Positions 42,605 through 54,614 are shown, numbered from the stretch's first letter. The stretch is 64,000 bases of DNA from Macrosoma leucophasiata (GCA_036365455.1 JAWQUS010000022.1:5394001-5458000); one strand, 5' to 3'. Made by a program: numbers and translations. Notes: generated by a model from the sequence alone, not told the origin.

Positions 42605-42821
42605 TTGTTCATGGCTTCACTTCTACGACGTGTGAACTGCATACATGTTGATTTTTTGTACAGTACCCAACAATTAATATTGCACATCGAGCCTACGAAA
42701 GAGACAATAGGCTAGTTTCGACTTCGTAGAGCGTTATCTCTGCTGCACACTGCCTACGTAAGCACTCATACGGTATTGGTCAAAACTTGATCAAAATGGT
42801 CGACAAATGTCATAAAAGCAC

Positions 42822-43252
42822 ACCGCGGATACTCCGCCAAAATTGCATGCCAATCATATTTTCTCACATCATATTAGCCTTTGGAACTCTGGCGGTGAAT
42901 GACAAAGAATGACTCTTTTTCTTTTCTTTTTACTCTTTGTTATCAGTTTGTAAAGGAAAAATTAGACATTCTACTGATATACTTTTTACATTTGTATATT
43001 GTATTTAGTTTTATTTTAGTGATATTCTTAACTATACATATATTGTTCATCTTGTTGACATGTATATCAATTGTTATTTACTTTAATTTATTTTGTTTGT
43101 TTTTGACGTGTCATAAGAGGTGCCTGTCACCCTAAATGAATAAATGAGTTTCTGATTCTGATTCTTAATTTGGTCTCTATTACACAGATATCAATCAGTA
43201 ACGTGTATTTACACGAGCACCTGTGTGCGTAGCACGTAGAAAATACCAAAAA
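42822..43252 (-). mobile_element. M1 element split by a retroposed segment
   Basis: CACACCGCGGATACTCCGCC at 42,822 and CACGAGCACCTGTGTGCG at 43,213 are M1; between them about 310 bp ending ATAAATGAGTTTCTGATTC repeats looks like a LINE tail. Confidence 0.7.
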
Positions 43253-43257
43253 TAAAA

Positions 43258-43380
43258 AAATATTGTCCTAGTATGTCCTAATATTACATAAACTGGTCCA
43301 TAGCTTTAATTAAATTTTCTCAGAGGGAAACCTTGCAAACGCAAAACTACAAGAAACTAAATACACAATTAGTATCGAAT
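43258..43380 (+). repeat. Old copy of the T1 target region
   Basis: Matches 42,190-42,290 and 41,815-41,890 without the SINE. Confidence 0.75.
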
Positions 43381-43534
43381 AAGGTGTTATGAAACGTTTT
43401 CCAATAGCGATAGAAATTTGCTTTTGTTTGTTATATAGGCAAGCACCAAAAAGTCTTTGGCAATTAGTATTTTAGGCCGTGCTACCGCCTATCGACATTG
43501 CTATTATTGTCGTTGTTAATCCTGTCAAATTTTA

Positions 43535-43820
43535 ATTTTTTTTTAATGATATAAAAGTGGCAAACAAGCATGCAGTTCACATTGATGTTAAGTGATGACT
43601 ACAGCCTGTATACACCGACACAATGACCAGAGGTCAAAATGCAGATGCGCTGCCGCTCCTGAGGCATTAGGTGTAAAATGCCTCTGTGCCGGAAATTACA
43701 GAGCCTAACATTGACCGGAACACGATAGTGCTGAACACTAACATTTAGCGGCAAGTATATTAAGTAATGCGGTGGCCTACGCCCGCGAGCTCCATCACTG
43801 GAGCTCTACTACCAATAAAA
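43535..43820 (-). mobile_element. Chimeric A element
   Basis: Left part has the diagnostic bases of the 52,797 copy (CTACAGCCTGTATACACC) and right part those of the 53,440 copy (TATTAAGTAATGCGGTGGCC, CTCTACTACCA). Confidence 0.9.
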
Positions 43821-43904
43821 ACACTGAAATTAAATAAAAGATCAATCGAAATCAAAGAAGAATCCCGAGTGTGTAAGCTCACCCGGAAAACGTCGTTCTG
43901 CCAT

Positions 43905-44440
43905 AGGCACAATTCAAAATTCAAATCATTTATTTCAAATTGGTCTACAAAGACACTTTTGCATTGTCGGGTTATAAGCTATCTAGAGAGAAAGACTAAT
44001 AATAATCCAATAGGTATTAATAAATACCAATTTAATAATAATGTTCACGATACGTGAATCATCAAATTTTTCAATTCCTTCATAGAAGAAAATGAAAAAT
44101 CTGTTCGTCATAATCATAGTCATTCACTTAGCAGAGTTCCAAATGCAGGCACTACTGAGAAGAACTCCGCTACCCAACAAACTCAGCGTGTTGCTCTTTT
44201 GTCAAAACCTTAGATTTAAAACAAATATTAATAAATAAAATAAAGATAATGTGAACGTCCATGGCATATAAATATTTGCATATAAACACATACGCAAAAC
44301 CCATCAACAGCTTAATATCGTGATAGAAAATAACACCCGCAAATCACAACAGACCAGTCCCCACAATCAGCACCCGTTCACGAGTATGACGCATGTGGCA
44401 GCCATTGCTCTCCTCGACCATTTTGAAGGGAAGTGAGCAA
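43905..44440 (+). mobile_element. Repeat R
   Basis: Begins with an AATTCAAATCATTTATTT phrase common in lepidopteran 3' UTR-like tails, then R proper. Confidence 0.7.
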
Positions 44441-44471
44441 GTGAGTTATTAATAAATGTTGAAGCCATTAG

Positions 44472-44536
44472 CGCGTCTACACAGAGCGAACAGCCTCGCG
44501 AGGCATTTGCCGCGCGATGCAGCTCGCTGTGTGGAC
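44472..44536. repeat. GC-rich inverted repeat
   Basis: GTCTACACAGAGCGAAC with GCTCGCTGTGTGGAC, inner GCCTCGCGAGGC. Confidence 0.75.
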
Positions 44537-44544
44537 GTGCCTCG

Positions 44545-44725
44545 GTAGCGTCAAAATCGGTCCAGCCGTTCTGATATTAGCGGGGATTAACAGACAGACA
44601 AGCAAAAATTGTAAAAAATGTTGTTTTTGTATATGAACCGTGTATACATACATATGCATTTAGTAAATAGGGGTTATTTTAATATTACAAACAGACACTC
44701 CAATTTAATTTATTTGTATTGATAA
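44545..44725 (+). repeat. Repeat S
   Basis: AAAATCGGTCCAGCCGTTC to AAACAGACACTCCAATTT. Confidence 0.65.
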
Positions 44726-44732
44726 CTCAAAA

Positions 44733-44805
44733 ATGCACCAAGAAAATGAAATAAACTACACACCACACGCCTCTTTCAAGGTTCCCGCCAAAACTCCCAA
44801 CTCAA
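44733..44805 (-). mobile_element. F retroposon 5' fragment
   Basis: GCACCAAGAAAATGAAATA to TTCCCGCCAAAACTCC. Confidence 0.75.
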
Positions 44806-44871
44806 TCTTGGGAACGGTATATTTACAATTCGACTACAACACCTCACCGCGGACACTCCGCCAAAATTCCC

Positions 44872-45007
44872 TTTATTCCTATCGGCCCCCTCTGAGACCG
44901 GCACCGGTGTGGCCGTTGGCACTCTTTATTCCCATCGGCCCCCTCTGAGACCGGCACCGGTGTGGCCGTTGGCACTCTTTATTCCCATCGGCCACCCTGA
45001 TGGCCGT
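44872..45007 (+). repeat. 53-bp VNTR, about 2.6 copies
   Basis: TTTATTCC.ATCGGCC starts at 44,872, 44,925 and 44,978. Confidence 0.95.
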
Positions 45008-45284
45008 TAGTTTCATTTGCCCCTTTTGTAGTTATACTGCAATGGTTTATTCGCATTTCGCATCAAACGTTAGGTACCAATAGTAAAAAAGTCGTGGGTG
45101 TTTGTAGCTTGAATGTATGCATTTTTCTTTTTTCTTTTCTAACAACCCGCTGCACGAATGCAATGAAGGTACTAGTATGATCTGGAGCTATAAATATAAT
45201 TTTGTCAATGATCATCTGTCAAACGATTGACAGTTACGTTTTCGCAGATTTTTGCGAGCTTCATATACCTATTGTGATAATTAT

Positions 45285-45370
45285 ATTTGTGGATTTTTCT
45301 CGTATAGACAGAACTCCTAACTTCCTCCCTTAACTGACGATTCGGTCCGCTTTACTGCTATTGAAAAAGA
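45285..45370 (+). repeat. K repeat, left end
   Basis: Paralogue of 35,030-35,120. Confidence 0.55.
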
Positions 45371-45450
45371 AATATACTTACCAGAATAAGGTAGAGTGGG
45401 CAAAATTATTAACGAGCAAAATTTTCGTTTCGTCATTCAATCCAAAATCC

Positions 45451-45593
45451 TAACCCCCTTATTCATAAACGTATTTTAGCTAAAGTGTTGCTTATTTCTG
45501 CTTTGTCTTTTTCTATCCTAAACATTTGACAATGCAACTGACAAGGACAAAGCATTCTATAGCAAAAACGTATCTAATGTACGTTTATGGGTT
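45451..45593. mobile_element. M4 MITE, copy 3
   Basis: Paralogue of 35,216; this unit keeps about 29 bp just after it (ending CCCATAGACCAA) that unit 1 lacks. Confidence 0.75.
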
Positions 45594-45692
45594 TACCTTT
45601 TACAATAACACCCATAGACCAATACAATCTAAATAATTCCGTTACTCAATACTGCCTGAGTACACTACTCAACTGAACTCGTTAGTTCTTTA

Positions 45693-46105
45693 GTTAAATC
45701 GGATTGCACGCTGGGATCCTGTGATCGATTCCCGGATCGAAAGCTATCAGAGATAACGGCATAAAATTCTTTATATATGGTTCTATCAGGATTTTGACGT
45801 GACAACGTCTTAAATTAGGTTGCGGCTCGGAGTCACTCATGAAAAAGTGTAACGCACGGTAACGTAACGATGAGTCACCGAACGAGAGAGAGGCCTGCCG
45901 GACCGGCGAATGCCTTTCTACCGAGAAAAAGACGTTGTCACGTAAAATCTTCGCCCATAAAACCGACTTTACAGGCACCAGTTTATTTTTTCCTTTTTTT
46001 TTTAAATTACCTCGGAGTTTGGTAGTATGCCCGGAGATGTCAACAGACTTGCGACCTGTGACATGGGCCAAAACGTAACCAAATCGTTGGTGTGACAAAT
46101 CGTAT
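45693..46105 (+). mobile_element. T1 SINE split by M6
   Basis: Paralogue of 35,437-35,628. Confidence 0.82.
45796..45976. mobile_element. M6 MITE, unit 2 only
   Basis: ACGTGACAACGTCTT (45,797) and AAGACGTTGTCACGT (45,930) are perfect 15-bp inverted repeats; the insert then extends about 30 bp further. Flanks are T runs, so the TSD cannot be resolved. Confidence 0.8.
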
Positions 46106-46482
46106 GTATGCTTATTTAAGCCACAAAAAATGTTATGCTCACATTTGTTATAATTAAATCCGAGTGTTTTTTTAATAACATTTCCTATTGACTCTCATCT
46201 TATCGAATTTGGTACACAATATCATTATTTGTCAAGCTCATAAAACCTGTAATAATACAATCAAATTAGATGTATTTTTCCCTAATATTTCCTGTTGACT
46301 TATCAAATTACTCACACAGTTATATTATTTGTCGCATCTGTTAGCTTATTCTATGACCAAGATCGTTAAGGCATGTTTGCTTACGACATTCACCTGTGCC
46401 AGGACAGTGTAAATACAGCTTTATATTGTTAGTGTGTTCGATATATTGATCGGAATGGTATTACGTGTGAGTTTATACTTTT

Positions 46483-46637
46483 TTTTTCATGTAATGCCAT
46501 CGCTGTTATGCATATTGCCAGTGTCAAGTAAAACGATGTTTCGTATTCGGATTCGGATTAGTCGAAGTAAATGAGAGTCACAGTCAGTAATTCGAGAAAA
46601 GTACCGCACGCCTCTTTCAATATTCCCGCCAAAAAAA
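46483..46637 (-). mobile_element. F retroposon with internal deletion
   Basis: Paralogue of 36,014; same internal deletion and same TSD. Confidence 0.88.
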
Positions 46638-46702
46638 GAGTTTATACTTACATAACGACTATACTTTTTAAAGGCTACGGACAGAACTATAATTTTTGGT
46701 AG

Positions 46703-46757
46703 CACAGTTCTTCTCAGTAGCGACTGCACTTGGAACTCTGCTGAGTGAATAACTTAG
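46703..46757 (-). repeat. Repeat R fragment
   Basis: Paralogue of 36,236. Confidence 0.7.
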
Positions 46758-46768
46758 ATTTTGTTTTG

Positions 46769-47036
46769 ACTGCCTCAGTAGCCTAGTGGTAGTAGGCCAC
46801 TACTACTACGCTGGAGGTCCTGGGTTCGATTCCCGGGTCGGAGACTATCAGAGATAACGGTTTAAAATCCTTTATCTCTGGTTCTTTTGGGCACATTACC
46901 AAACTACAAGGGAAGTACCTTGGAGTTGGCAACAGGCTCGCCACCTGTTACATGGGCCAAAACTTAACCGGCGCATGGTAGGTGTTTGCATGTGTGATTG
47001 AATGCATGCATTTACCTTTGCGGATACCCTTCGAGG
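46769..47036 (+). mobile_element. T1 SINE, 3' end lost
   Basis: Paralogue of 36,302; breaks off at ACCCTTCGAGGAT, where unit 2 joins the M1 fold-back. Confidence 0.88.
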
Positions 47037-47365
47037 ATAGAATGGACACTTCGAAGACCCGCCCGATTTCCCCGCCTCACCCAACCTCCTCCCATCTTAT
47101 GCGAGACGTTTGGTATTCTCTAAATGGTACGCACACAGATGCACGTGTAAATGCACGTCACTGATGAATAACGGAGACCAAATTAATCGTTTGTATGGAA
47201 TTATGGCGGAGTGTCCGCGGTGTCATTTACACTTGCACCTGTGTGCGTAGCACGTAGAGAATACCAAACGTCGCCCATAAGAGGGGAGGAGGTTGGGTGA
47301 GGCGGGGAAATTATGCGGGACGTCGAAGTATCCATTCTATACGAAGTATTATTACATATTCTCTG
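47037..47365. mobile_element. M1 fold-back, left end lost
   Basis: Paralogue of 37,716-38,081 lacking the first roughly 30 bp. Confidence 0.85.
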
Positions 47366-47603
47366 GCCAGTAGTGTTATAATTCATTCTTTCACCTAAAT
47401 ATTAATGTGGTAGATGATTAATATCGATAAAATAGAGATTATTAACAATGTAGGTATCAACAATGACGAAATTGGCAATAATTTATGCTACAATGCCCTT
47501 TATTCGGCTAAATTGGATTATTTGCTACACCTATTCAGTGTAATGGAAGGATATCATTTATAGAACCAAAATGGAAGCTTGCAAATTGATTATTAATATT
47601 AAA

Positions 47604-47913
47604 CGTAACTTCACGCCTGTAATCCCCGAAGGGGTAGGCAGAGGTAAATGCATGCATTCAATCATACATGCAAACACCCACGACTCGCCGGTTACGTTTT
47701 GGCCCATGTAACAGGTGGCGAACCTGTTGCCATCTCCGGGCACATTACCAAACTCCGGGGTACTGGGAAACTTCCAGAAAAATGGAATAATCCCAATAGA
47801 AGCAGAGATAAAGGATTTTAAACCGTTATCTCTGATAGTCCCCGACCCGGGAATCGAACCCAGGACCTCCAGCGTAATAGTAGTGGCCTGCTACCACTAC
47901 GCTACTGAGGCAG
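47604..47913 (-). mobile_element. T1 SINE, full length
   Basis: Paralogue of 38,320. Confidence 0.95.
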
Positions 47914-47948
47914 ATTATTAATATTAAATTATTGACTACTAGCTGTGC

Positions 47949-48241
47949 AATAGAGCAACACGGACCACCGGCCGCGGTGGACTAGAGGGGAGTAGCCATA
48001 GCGTTTATTACCGATGCAATACAGTCAGTCATTTTTTGCGGGGGGATATGCGTGCGACACACACGCACACTACAAAAATCGTCTATTACTACGAAACTCA
48101 CACCTTGACTTTAGCAAAATACAGAAACAATTTCACGCACACATTTAAACATCTTGGCTACAGGTATAGGCTCATTTGGGCTTGTACTTTGACAGAGGGG
48201 AAAGCCTGCATATGGCTACTCCCCGTCGGTGTTGCTCTATG
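47949..48241. mobile_element. M7 MITE
   Basis: Paralogue of 38,665; TSD AGCTGTGC perfect at 47,941-47,948 and 48,242-48,249. Confidence 0.88.
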
Positions 48242-48331
48242 AGCTGTGCTTAGACTTCGTCCGCGTAGATACTGAACAATAATTTTGTTAAATTCTTAAA
48301 TTCTACGCGAACAAAGTCTCAGGCACAGCTT
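48242..48331. repeat. Short fold-back
   Basis: Paralogue of 38,958. Confidence 0.75.
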
Positions 48332-48770
48332 GTCTAAATTAAATATGTTAATGCAAACCGCATTCAACTCTGCTTAAAAGTTTTGAAGTAGTGCATGAAG
48401 TAAATTTTCAATTGACCATAAATTCTTTTTCCTTTAACCGATTTTGACGAAACAAATGTTTTGACAACGCTCCTAAACATACGTATCCACCTGTGATTTA
48501 TATAATCAACCGCGTCCAAATCCGTTGAGCAGTTTCGAAGTTATAACGTACCAGACAAAAAGGCAAAAATAAAAAAAAACCCAATATTTACAAATTTCCC
48601 CCCCCTTTTTTAAGGGTATGGAAGCAGATTTCTAAAAAAAATGTTTGTTAGGTTCAAAGAGTTTGGCTAGCGAGCTGAAACTTCCTACCTTGAAAATTGT
48701 GGAATGCTCCATACAAATCTCCACCCCCAATTTTAGGGGGGTGGGGGAATATAAGGAGATAAAAAGTAGC

Positions 48771-49061
48771 TTTACTGGTGGTAGAGCTCCAGTGACGGAG
48801 CTCGCGGGCGTAGGCACCACCGCATACTTGCCGCTAAATGGTAGTGTTCAGCACCATCGTGTTTCGGTCAGGTGGTTATGTACGGCCCTGTAATTTCCGG
48901 CACAGAGGCATAACATCTCAGGCTTTAGGCTCAGGAGTGGTAACACATCTGTACTATGTCCTATACCTATACCTTAGTCTTTGTGTGGGTGTCTATAGGC
49001 CGCAGTCATCATTTAACATCAATGTGAACTGCATGCTTGTTTACCACTTCCATTACATAAA
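48771..49061 (+). mobile_element. A element
   Basis: Paralogue of 39,794; only one copy of the 275-bp segment here. Confidence 0.9.
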
Positions 49062-49767
49062 CAAAAGCCTATATCACTCTCCACGTCTCCACCTCTTCAA
49101 GTATTTCCACATAAAAAATCACACCAATCCATTGCTCCGTTTTGAACAATTATGATGTTGTTTTTTTTAAACCAAGAACAAAACCGTTTTAATCATATTT
49201 AATAATGTATTCAGTCTCCAGCAAACCACCATTGTACAATATCAATTCGACCATTATCGAACCCGCATACCGACAAACCATAACGGGCGGTGGTCACGTG
49301 AGTGTTTAGGAAATGTACCGTAAAATGCCGCCTGTAATGGCCCAATCTTTGTTATTAACCGCTTTGTACCGGTTCTCACCGGTTGTATCCGGTTAAGCGA
49401 CGTGTACACGCTTGTTGACAAATTAAGGAGTTATAAAATTAATTTCTATGAAATTTTATGGGAAACGTAGCTTATCAGAATTCTAACAGCTTGTGATTCT
49501 TATTAGGTACTGTTCTTGTTTTATTTTTATTCTTTTGATTGGTTTTACTTAAATATGTGCCAGCGCCAGCGAAACGTTAAGTTGTAAAATAAAGAATAGA
49601 ACATTCTTTCGATACCTTTTTTTATTAAGAAGTATTTTTGAACCATTATTTATTTTATTTTTGTTTACTTTGACATATTAATATACGTATGAGTTGTTAT
49701 TCGCTTTAATTTTATATTTTGTAATTTGACCTATCACAAGCAAATTCTATTTACAAGTGATTAAATA

Positions 49768-50605
49768 CATATTTGTGAGTGAGTTTGATTTAGTGAAATA
49801 TCAAGAAAGTATTGAAGCTAATAATGAAAACTAATAGAACCAAGTGACGCTACTCAAGCGGTCTGTAAATGAGTCAGTGGGTTTTAACTTGGAAGTGGGT
49901 CGATCGGGGACAATCTGCAGACAAGATGGCGATGATCTAAGTGATAAGAGACAGCGGATGCACGGGATATTTTACTTGAGTAAGGCACTTAGATAACTCA
50001 ACGTCTGTAATCCCTGCAGGGGTAAGCAGAGGTGAATGTATGGATATGTAACGGACAGTGTGAATATAATCTTATTATAAGTGTAGTGTTAACGGCACTT
50101 AACTATACAGTATTATACCTATTGTGATGTATCAAGACGAAGCCAGTCTCGTTGTGACAAGCAAACATGTAACAGGTCGCGAGGCTGTTGACATCTCCGG
50201 GTACATTACCAAACTCCTGAGTACTGCGACACTTCCTGACATTGGAGTAATTCCAGGATTTTAAACCGTTATTTCTGGTAGTCTTCGAGTTCCCCGACCC
50301 GGGAATCCAACGCAGGACACCAGCGTATTAGTAGTGGCCTGCTACCACTAGGCTACTGAGTATACATTACATAATACATTTTTGTGAATGAGTTTGATTT
50401 AGTGAAATATCGGGAAAAAATTGAAGCTAATAATGAAAACTAATAGAACCAAGTGACGCTACTCAAGCGGTCTGTAAATGAGTAAGTGGGTTTTAACTTG
50501 GAAGTGGGTCGATCGGGGACAATCTGCAGACAAGATGGCGATGATCTTAGTGATAAGAGACAGCGGATGCACAGGATATATTTTACTTGAGTTAGGAACT
50601 TAGAT
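49768..50605 (+). repeat. Nested duplication pair with T1 between
   Basis: Copies at 49,768-49,993 and 50,376-50,605 bracket T1(-) at about 50,000-50,362; paralogue of 40,834-41,667. Confidence 0.88.
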
Positions 50606-50742
50606 AACTTTTTACTGGTGGTCGCCCGCGAGCATAAAAATATGGGAATGTGATATAAATGTAACAAGTAGGGTCCACCGAAACCAGAAAAAAAATTAAG
50701 GGGTCTATAAGAAATAATAGCTTAGTAACCTCTGATTTGAAC

Positions 50743-51041
50743 TTTTTTTTTTTTTTTTTTATGTAATGGATGTGGTAAACAAGCATGCAGTTCACATTGA
50801 TGTTAAGTGATGACTGCAGCCTATAGACACCCACACAAAGACCAAGGTCAAAATGCAGATGCGTTACCACTCCTGAGGCCTAAGGTCTTATGCCTCTGTG
50901 CCGGAAATTACAGGGCCGAACATTACCACCTGACCGGAACACGATAGTGTTGAACACTACCATTTAGCGGCAAGTATATTAGGTAATGCGGTGGTGCCTA
51001 CGCCCGCGAGCTCCGTCACTGGAGCTCTACCACCAGTAAAA
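50743..51041 (-). mobile_element. A element present only in unit 2
   Basis: Full length, T run of about 18. The matching site in unit 1 (near 41,798, TTGAACTTAAATAAAAGTAA) is empty; about five target bases seem lost rather than duplicated. Confidence 0.93.
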
Positions 51042-51126
51042 AAGTAAAATAATAGTAATATTGTCCTAGTACGATACATAATAGTGGAAAGATGCCTTAA
51101 ACAAAATAACAATATTACATAAACTC

Positions 51127-51435
51127 CTCAGTGGCGTAGTGGTAGCAGGCCACTACTATTACGCAGGAGGTCCTGGGTTCGATCCCCGGGTCGGGGGCTA
51201 TCAGAAATAACGGTTTAAAATCCTTTATCTCTGGTTCTATTGGGATTTTTTCCATTTTCTGGAAGTTTCCCAGTACCTCGGAGTTTGGTAATGTGCCCGG
51301 AGATGGCAACAGGTTCGCCACCTGTTACATGGGCCAATAACGTAACCGGCGAGTCGTGGGTGTTTGCATGTATGTTTGAATGGATGCATTTACCTCTGCC
51401 TACCCCTTTGTGGATTACAGGCGTGAAGTTACGTT
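51127..51435 (+). mobile_element. T1 SINE
   Basis: Paralogue of 41,888; here the segment CATGGGCCAA absent in unit 1 is kept. Confidence 0.92.
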
Positions 51436-51537
51436 ACGTTACATAAACTGGTCCATAGCTGTAATTAATTTTTCTGATAGAGAAACCTTGCAAACGCAAA
51501 ACAACAAGAAACTAGATACACAATTACCATATAAGGG

Positions 51538-51851
51538 TTTACTGGTGGTAGAGCTCCAGTGACGGAGCTCGCGGGCGTAGGCACCACCGCATTACCTAAT
51601 ATACTTGCCGCTAAACGGTAGTGTTCAGCACTATCGTGTTCCGGTCAGGTGGTAATCTACGGCCGTGTAATTTCCGGCACGGAGGCATAACACCTTAGGA
51701 CTCAGGAGTGGTAACGCATCTGCATTTTGACCTTGGCCTTTGTGTGGGTGTCTATAGGCTGCAGTCGCCACTTAACATCAATGTGAACTGCATGTCATGC
51801 TTGTCAACATTTTTTTTATGTAATGGAAGTGTCCATTACATAAAAAAAAAA
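51538..51851 (+). mobile_element. A element with inverted tail
   Basis: Paralogue of 42,295. Confidence 0.88.
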
Positions 51852-52073
51852 TGTTCATGGCTTCACTTCTACGACGTGTGAACTGCACACATGTTTATTT
51901 TTTGTACAGTACCCAACAATTAATATTGCACATCGAGCCTACGAAAGAGACAATCGGCTAGTTTCGACTTCGTAGAGCGTTATCTCTGCTGCACACTGCC
52001 TGCGTAAGCACTCATACGGTATTGGTCAAAACTTGATCAAAATGGTCGACAAATGTCATAAAAGCACACCGCG

Positions 52074-52540
52074 GAGACTCCGCCAAAATTTCATACCAAC
52101 ACATCCAAACACTTATCTTGGATCATATTTTCTCACATCATAGTAGCCTTTGGAACTCTGGCGGTGAATGACAAAGAATGACTCTTTTTCTTTTCTATTT
52201 ACTCTTTGTTATCAGTTTGTAAAGGAAAAATTAGACATTCTACTGATATACTTTTTACATTTGTATATTGTATTTAGTTTTATTTTAGTTATATTCTTAA
52301 CTATACATATATTGTTCATCTTTTTGACATGTATATCAATTGTTATTTACTTTAATTTATTTTGTTTGTTTTTGACGTGTCATAAGAGGTGCCTGTCACC
52401 CTAAATAAATAAATGAGTTTCTGATTCTGATTCTTAATTTGGTCTCTATTACACAGATATCAATCAGTAACGTGTATTTACACGAGCACCTGTGTGCGTA
52501 GCACGTAGAAAATACCAAAAATAAAAAAATATTGTCCTAG
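52074..52540 (-). mobile_element. M1 element split by a retroposed segment
   Basis: Paralogue of 42,822, but keeps about 24 bp more at the left break. Confidence 0.7.
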
Positions 52541-52796
52541 TATGTCCTAATATTACATAAACTGGTCCATAGCTTTAATTAAATTTTCTCAGAGGGAAAC
52601 CTTGCAAACGCAAAACTACAAGAAACTAAATACACAATTACTATCGAATAAGGTGTTATGAAACGTTTTCCAATAGCGATAGAAATTTGCTTTTGTTTGT
52701 TATATAGGCAAGCACCAAAAAGGCTTTGGCAATTAGTATTTTAGGCCGCGCTACCGCCTATCGACATTGCTATTATTGTCGTTGTTAATCCTGTCA

Positions 52797-53089
52797 TTTT
52801 TTTTTTTTTTTTAATGATATAAAAGTGGCTAACAAGCATGCAGTTCACATTGATGTTAAGTGATGACTACAGCCTGTATACACCGACACAATGACCAGAG
52901 GTCAAAATGCAGATGCGCTGCCGCTCCTGAGGCATTAGGTGTAATGCCTCTGTGCCGGAAATTACAGGGCCTTACATTGACCGGAACACGATAGTGCTGA
53001 ACACTACCATTTAGCAGTAAGTATATGAGGTAATGCGGTGGTGCCTACGCCCACGAGCTCCGTCACTGGAGCTGTACCACCAATAGAAA
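52797..53089 (-). mobile_element. A element, left parent of the unit 1 chimera
   Basis: Has TATGAGGTAATGCGGTGGTGCC and CTGTACCACCAATAG near its 5' end. Confidence 0.9.
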
Positions 53090-53439
53090 ATTATCATGTA
53101 AATTTGTAGCTCCTTTAAAAGCAGTAGTGATAATCTGATCGTTTTTCTTGCTTTCGTAGGTGAGAAACAAGCGATAATGGTAGATTATTTCGATTATTGT
53201 TATTAAGTTAAAGCAAAAATCGACATGAAAATTTGACAGCAATGATAACGACAATAGCAAAATCGATAGGCGGTCACACCCCTGGTCTTTTGCATGACGG
53301 GTGACAAGATTTCAATGGGTCCAATATGTAAAGGCGTGTGAAATCTATAAGGAATTTAAATCTGGCAATTAATAGCAGTGTTCAATCCAATTTCTGTGCG
53401 AGTTGGAAAATACTTTGGCTTCAGAGATGGCATCGAGGG
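53090..53439. other. Stretch retained only in unit 2
   Basis: About 350 bp between two A copies, absent from unit 1. No gene recognised. Confidence 0.6.
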
Positions 53440-53713
53440 TTTTTTTTATGGAAGTGGCAAACAAGCATGCAGTTTACATTGATGTTAAGTGATGACTGCA
53501 GCCTATAGACACCTACATAAAGAGATAAAAAAAGGAAGATGCGTTACCACTCCTGAGGCATAAGGTGTTATGCCTCTGTGCCGGAAATTACGGAGCCTAA
53601 CATTGACTGGAACACGATAGTGCTGAACACTACCATTTAGCGGCAAGTATATTAAGTAATGCGGTGGCCTACGCCCGCGAGCTCCGTCACTGGAGCTCTA
53701 CTACCAGTAAAAA
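53440..53713 (-). mobile_element. A element, right parent of the unit 1 chimera
   Basis: Ends TATTAAGTAATGCGGTGGCC and CTCTACTACCAGTAAAA. Confidence 0.9.
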
Positions 53714-53789
53714 CACTGAAATTATATAAAAGAACATCAAGCGAATCCCGAGTGTGTAAGCTTACCCGGAAAACGTCGTTCTGCCATAG

Positions 53790-54325
53790 GCACAATTCAA
53801 AATTCAAATCATTTATTTCAAATTGGTCTACAAGGACACTTTTGCATTGTCGGGTTATAAGCTATCTAGAGAGAAAAACTTATAATAATAATCCAATAGG
53901 TATTAATAAATACCAATTTAATAATAATGTTCACGATACGTGAATCATCAAATTTTTCAATTCCTTCATAGAAGAAAATGAAAAATCTGTTCGTCATAAT
54001 CATAATCATTCACTTAGCAGAGTTCCTAGTGCAGGCACTACTGAGAAGAACTCCGCTACCCAACAAACTCAGCGTGTTGCTCTTTTGTCAAAACCTTAGA
54101 TTTAATACAAATATTTATAAATAAAATAAAGATAATGTGAACGTCCATGGCATATAAATATTTGCATATAAACACATACGCAAAACCCATCAACAGCTTA
54201 ATATCGTGATAGAAAATAACACCCGCAAATCACAACAGACCAGTCCCCACAATCAGCACCCGTTCACGAGTATGACGCATGTGGCAGCCATTGCTCTCCT
54301 CGACCATTTTGAAGGGAAGTGAGCA
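53790..54325 (+). mobile_element. Repeat R
   Basis: Paralogue of 43,905. Confidence 0.7.
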
Positions 54326-54359
54326 AGTGAGTTATTAATAAATGTTGAAGCCATTAGCG

Positions 54360-54605
54360 CGTCTACACAGAGCGAGCAGCCTCGCGAGGCATTTGCCGCG
54401 CGATGCAGCTCGCTGTGTGGACGTGCCTCGGTAGCGTCAAAATCGGTCCAGCCGTTCCGATATTAGCGGGGATTAACAGACAGACACGCAAAAATGGTAA
54501 AAAATATTGTTTTTGTATATGAACCGTGTATACATACATATGCATTTAGTAAATAGGGGTTATTTTAATATTACAAACAGACACTCCAATTTAATTTATT
54601 TGTAT
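54360..54605 (+). repeat. GC-rich inverted repeat and repeat S
   Basis: Paralogues of 44,472 and 44,545; the arms here (GTCTACACAGAGCGAGC / GCTCGCTGTGTGGAC) pair better. Confidence 0.7.
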
Positions 54606-54614
54606 TGATTACTC

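Larger units (their letters stand above)
34854..45090 (+). repeat. Segmental duplication unit 1
   Basis: Direct tandem copy of 45,091-54,923. Start shared as GTCGTGGGTGTTTGTAGC; end shared as GGTACCAAYAGTAAAAAA. Most stretches match base for base except isolated substitutions and the indels listed as findings. Confidence 0.95.
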
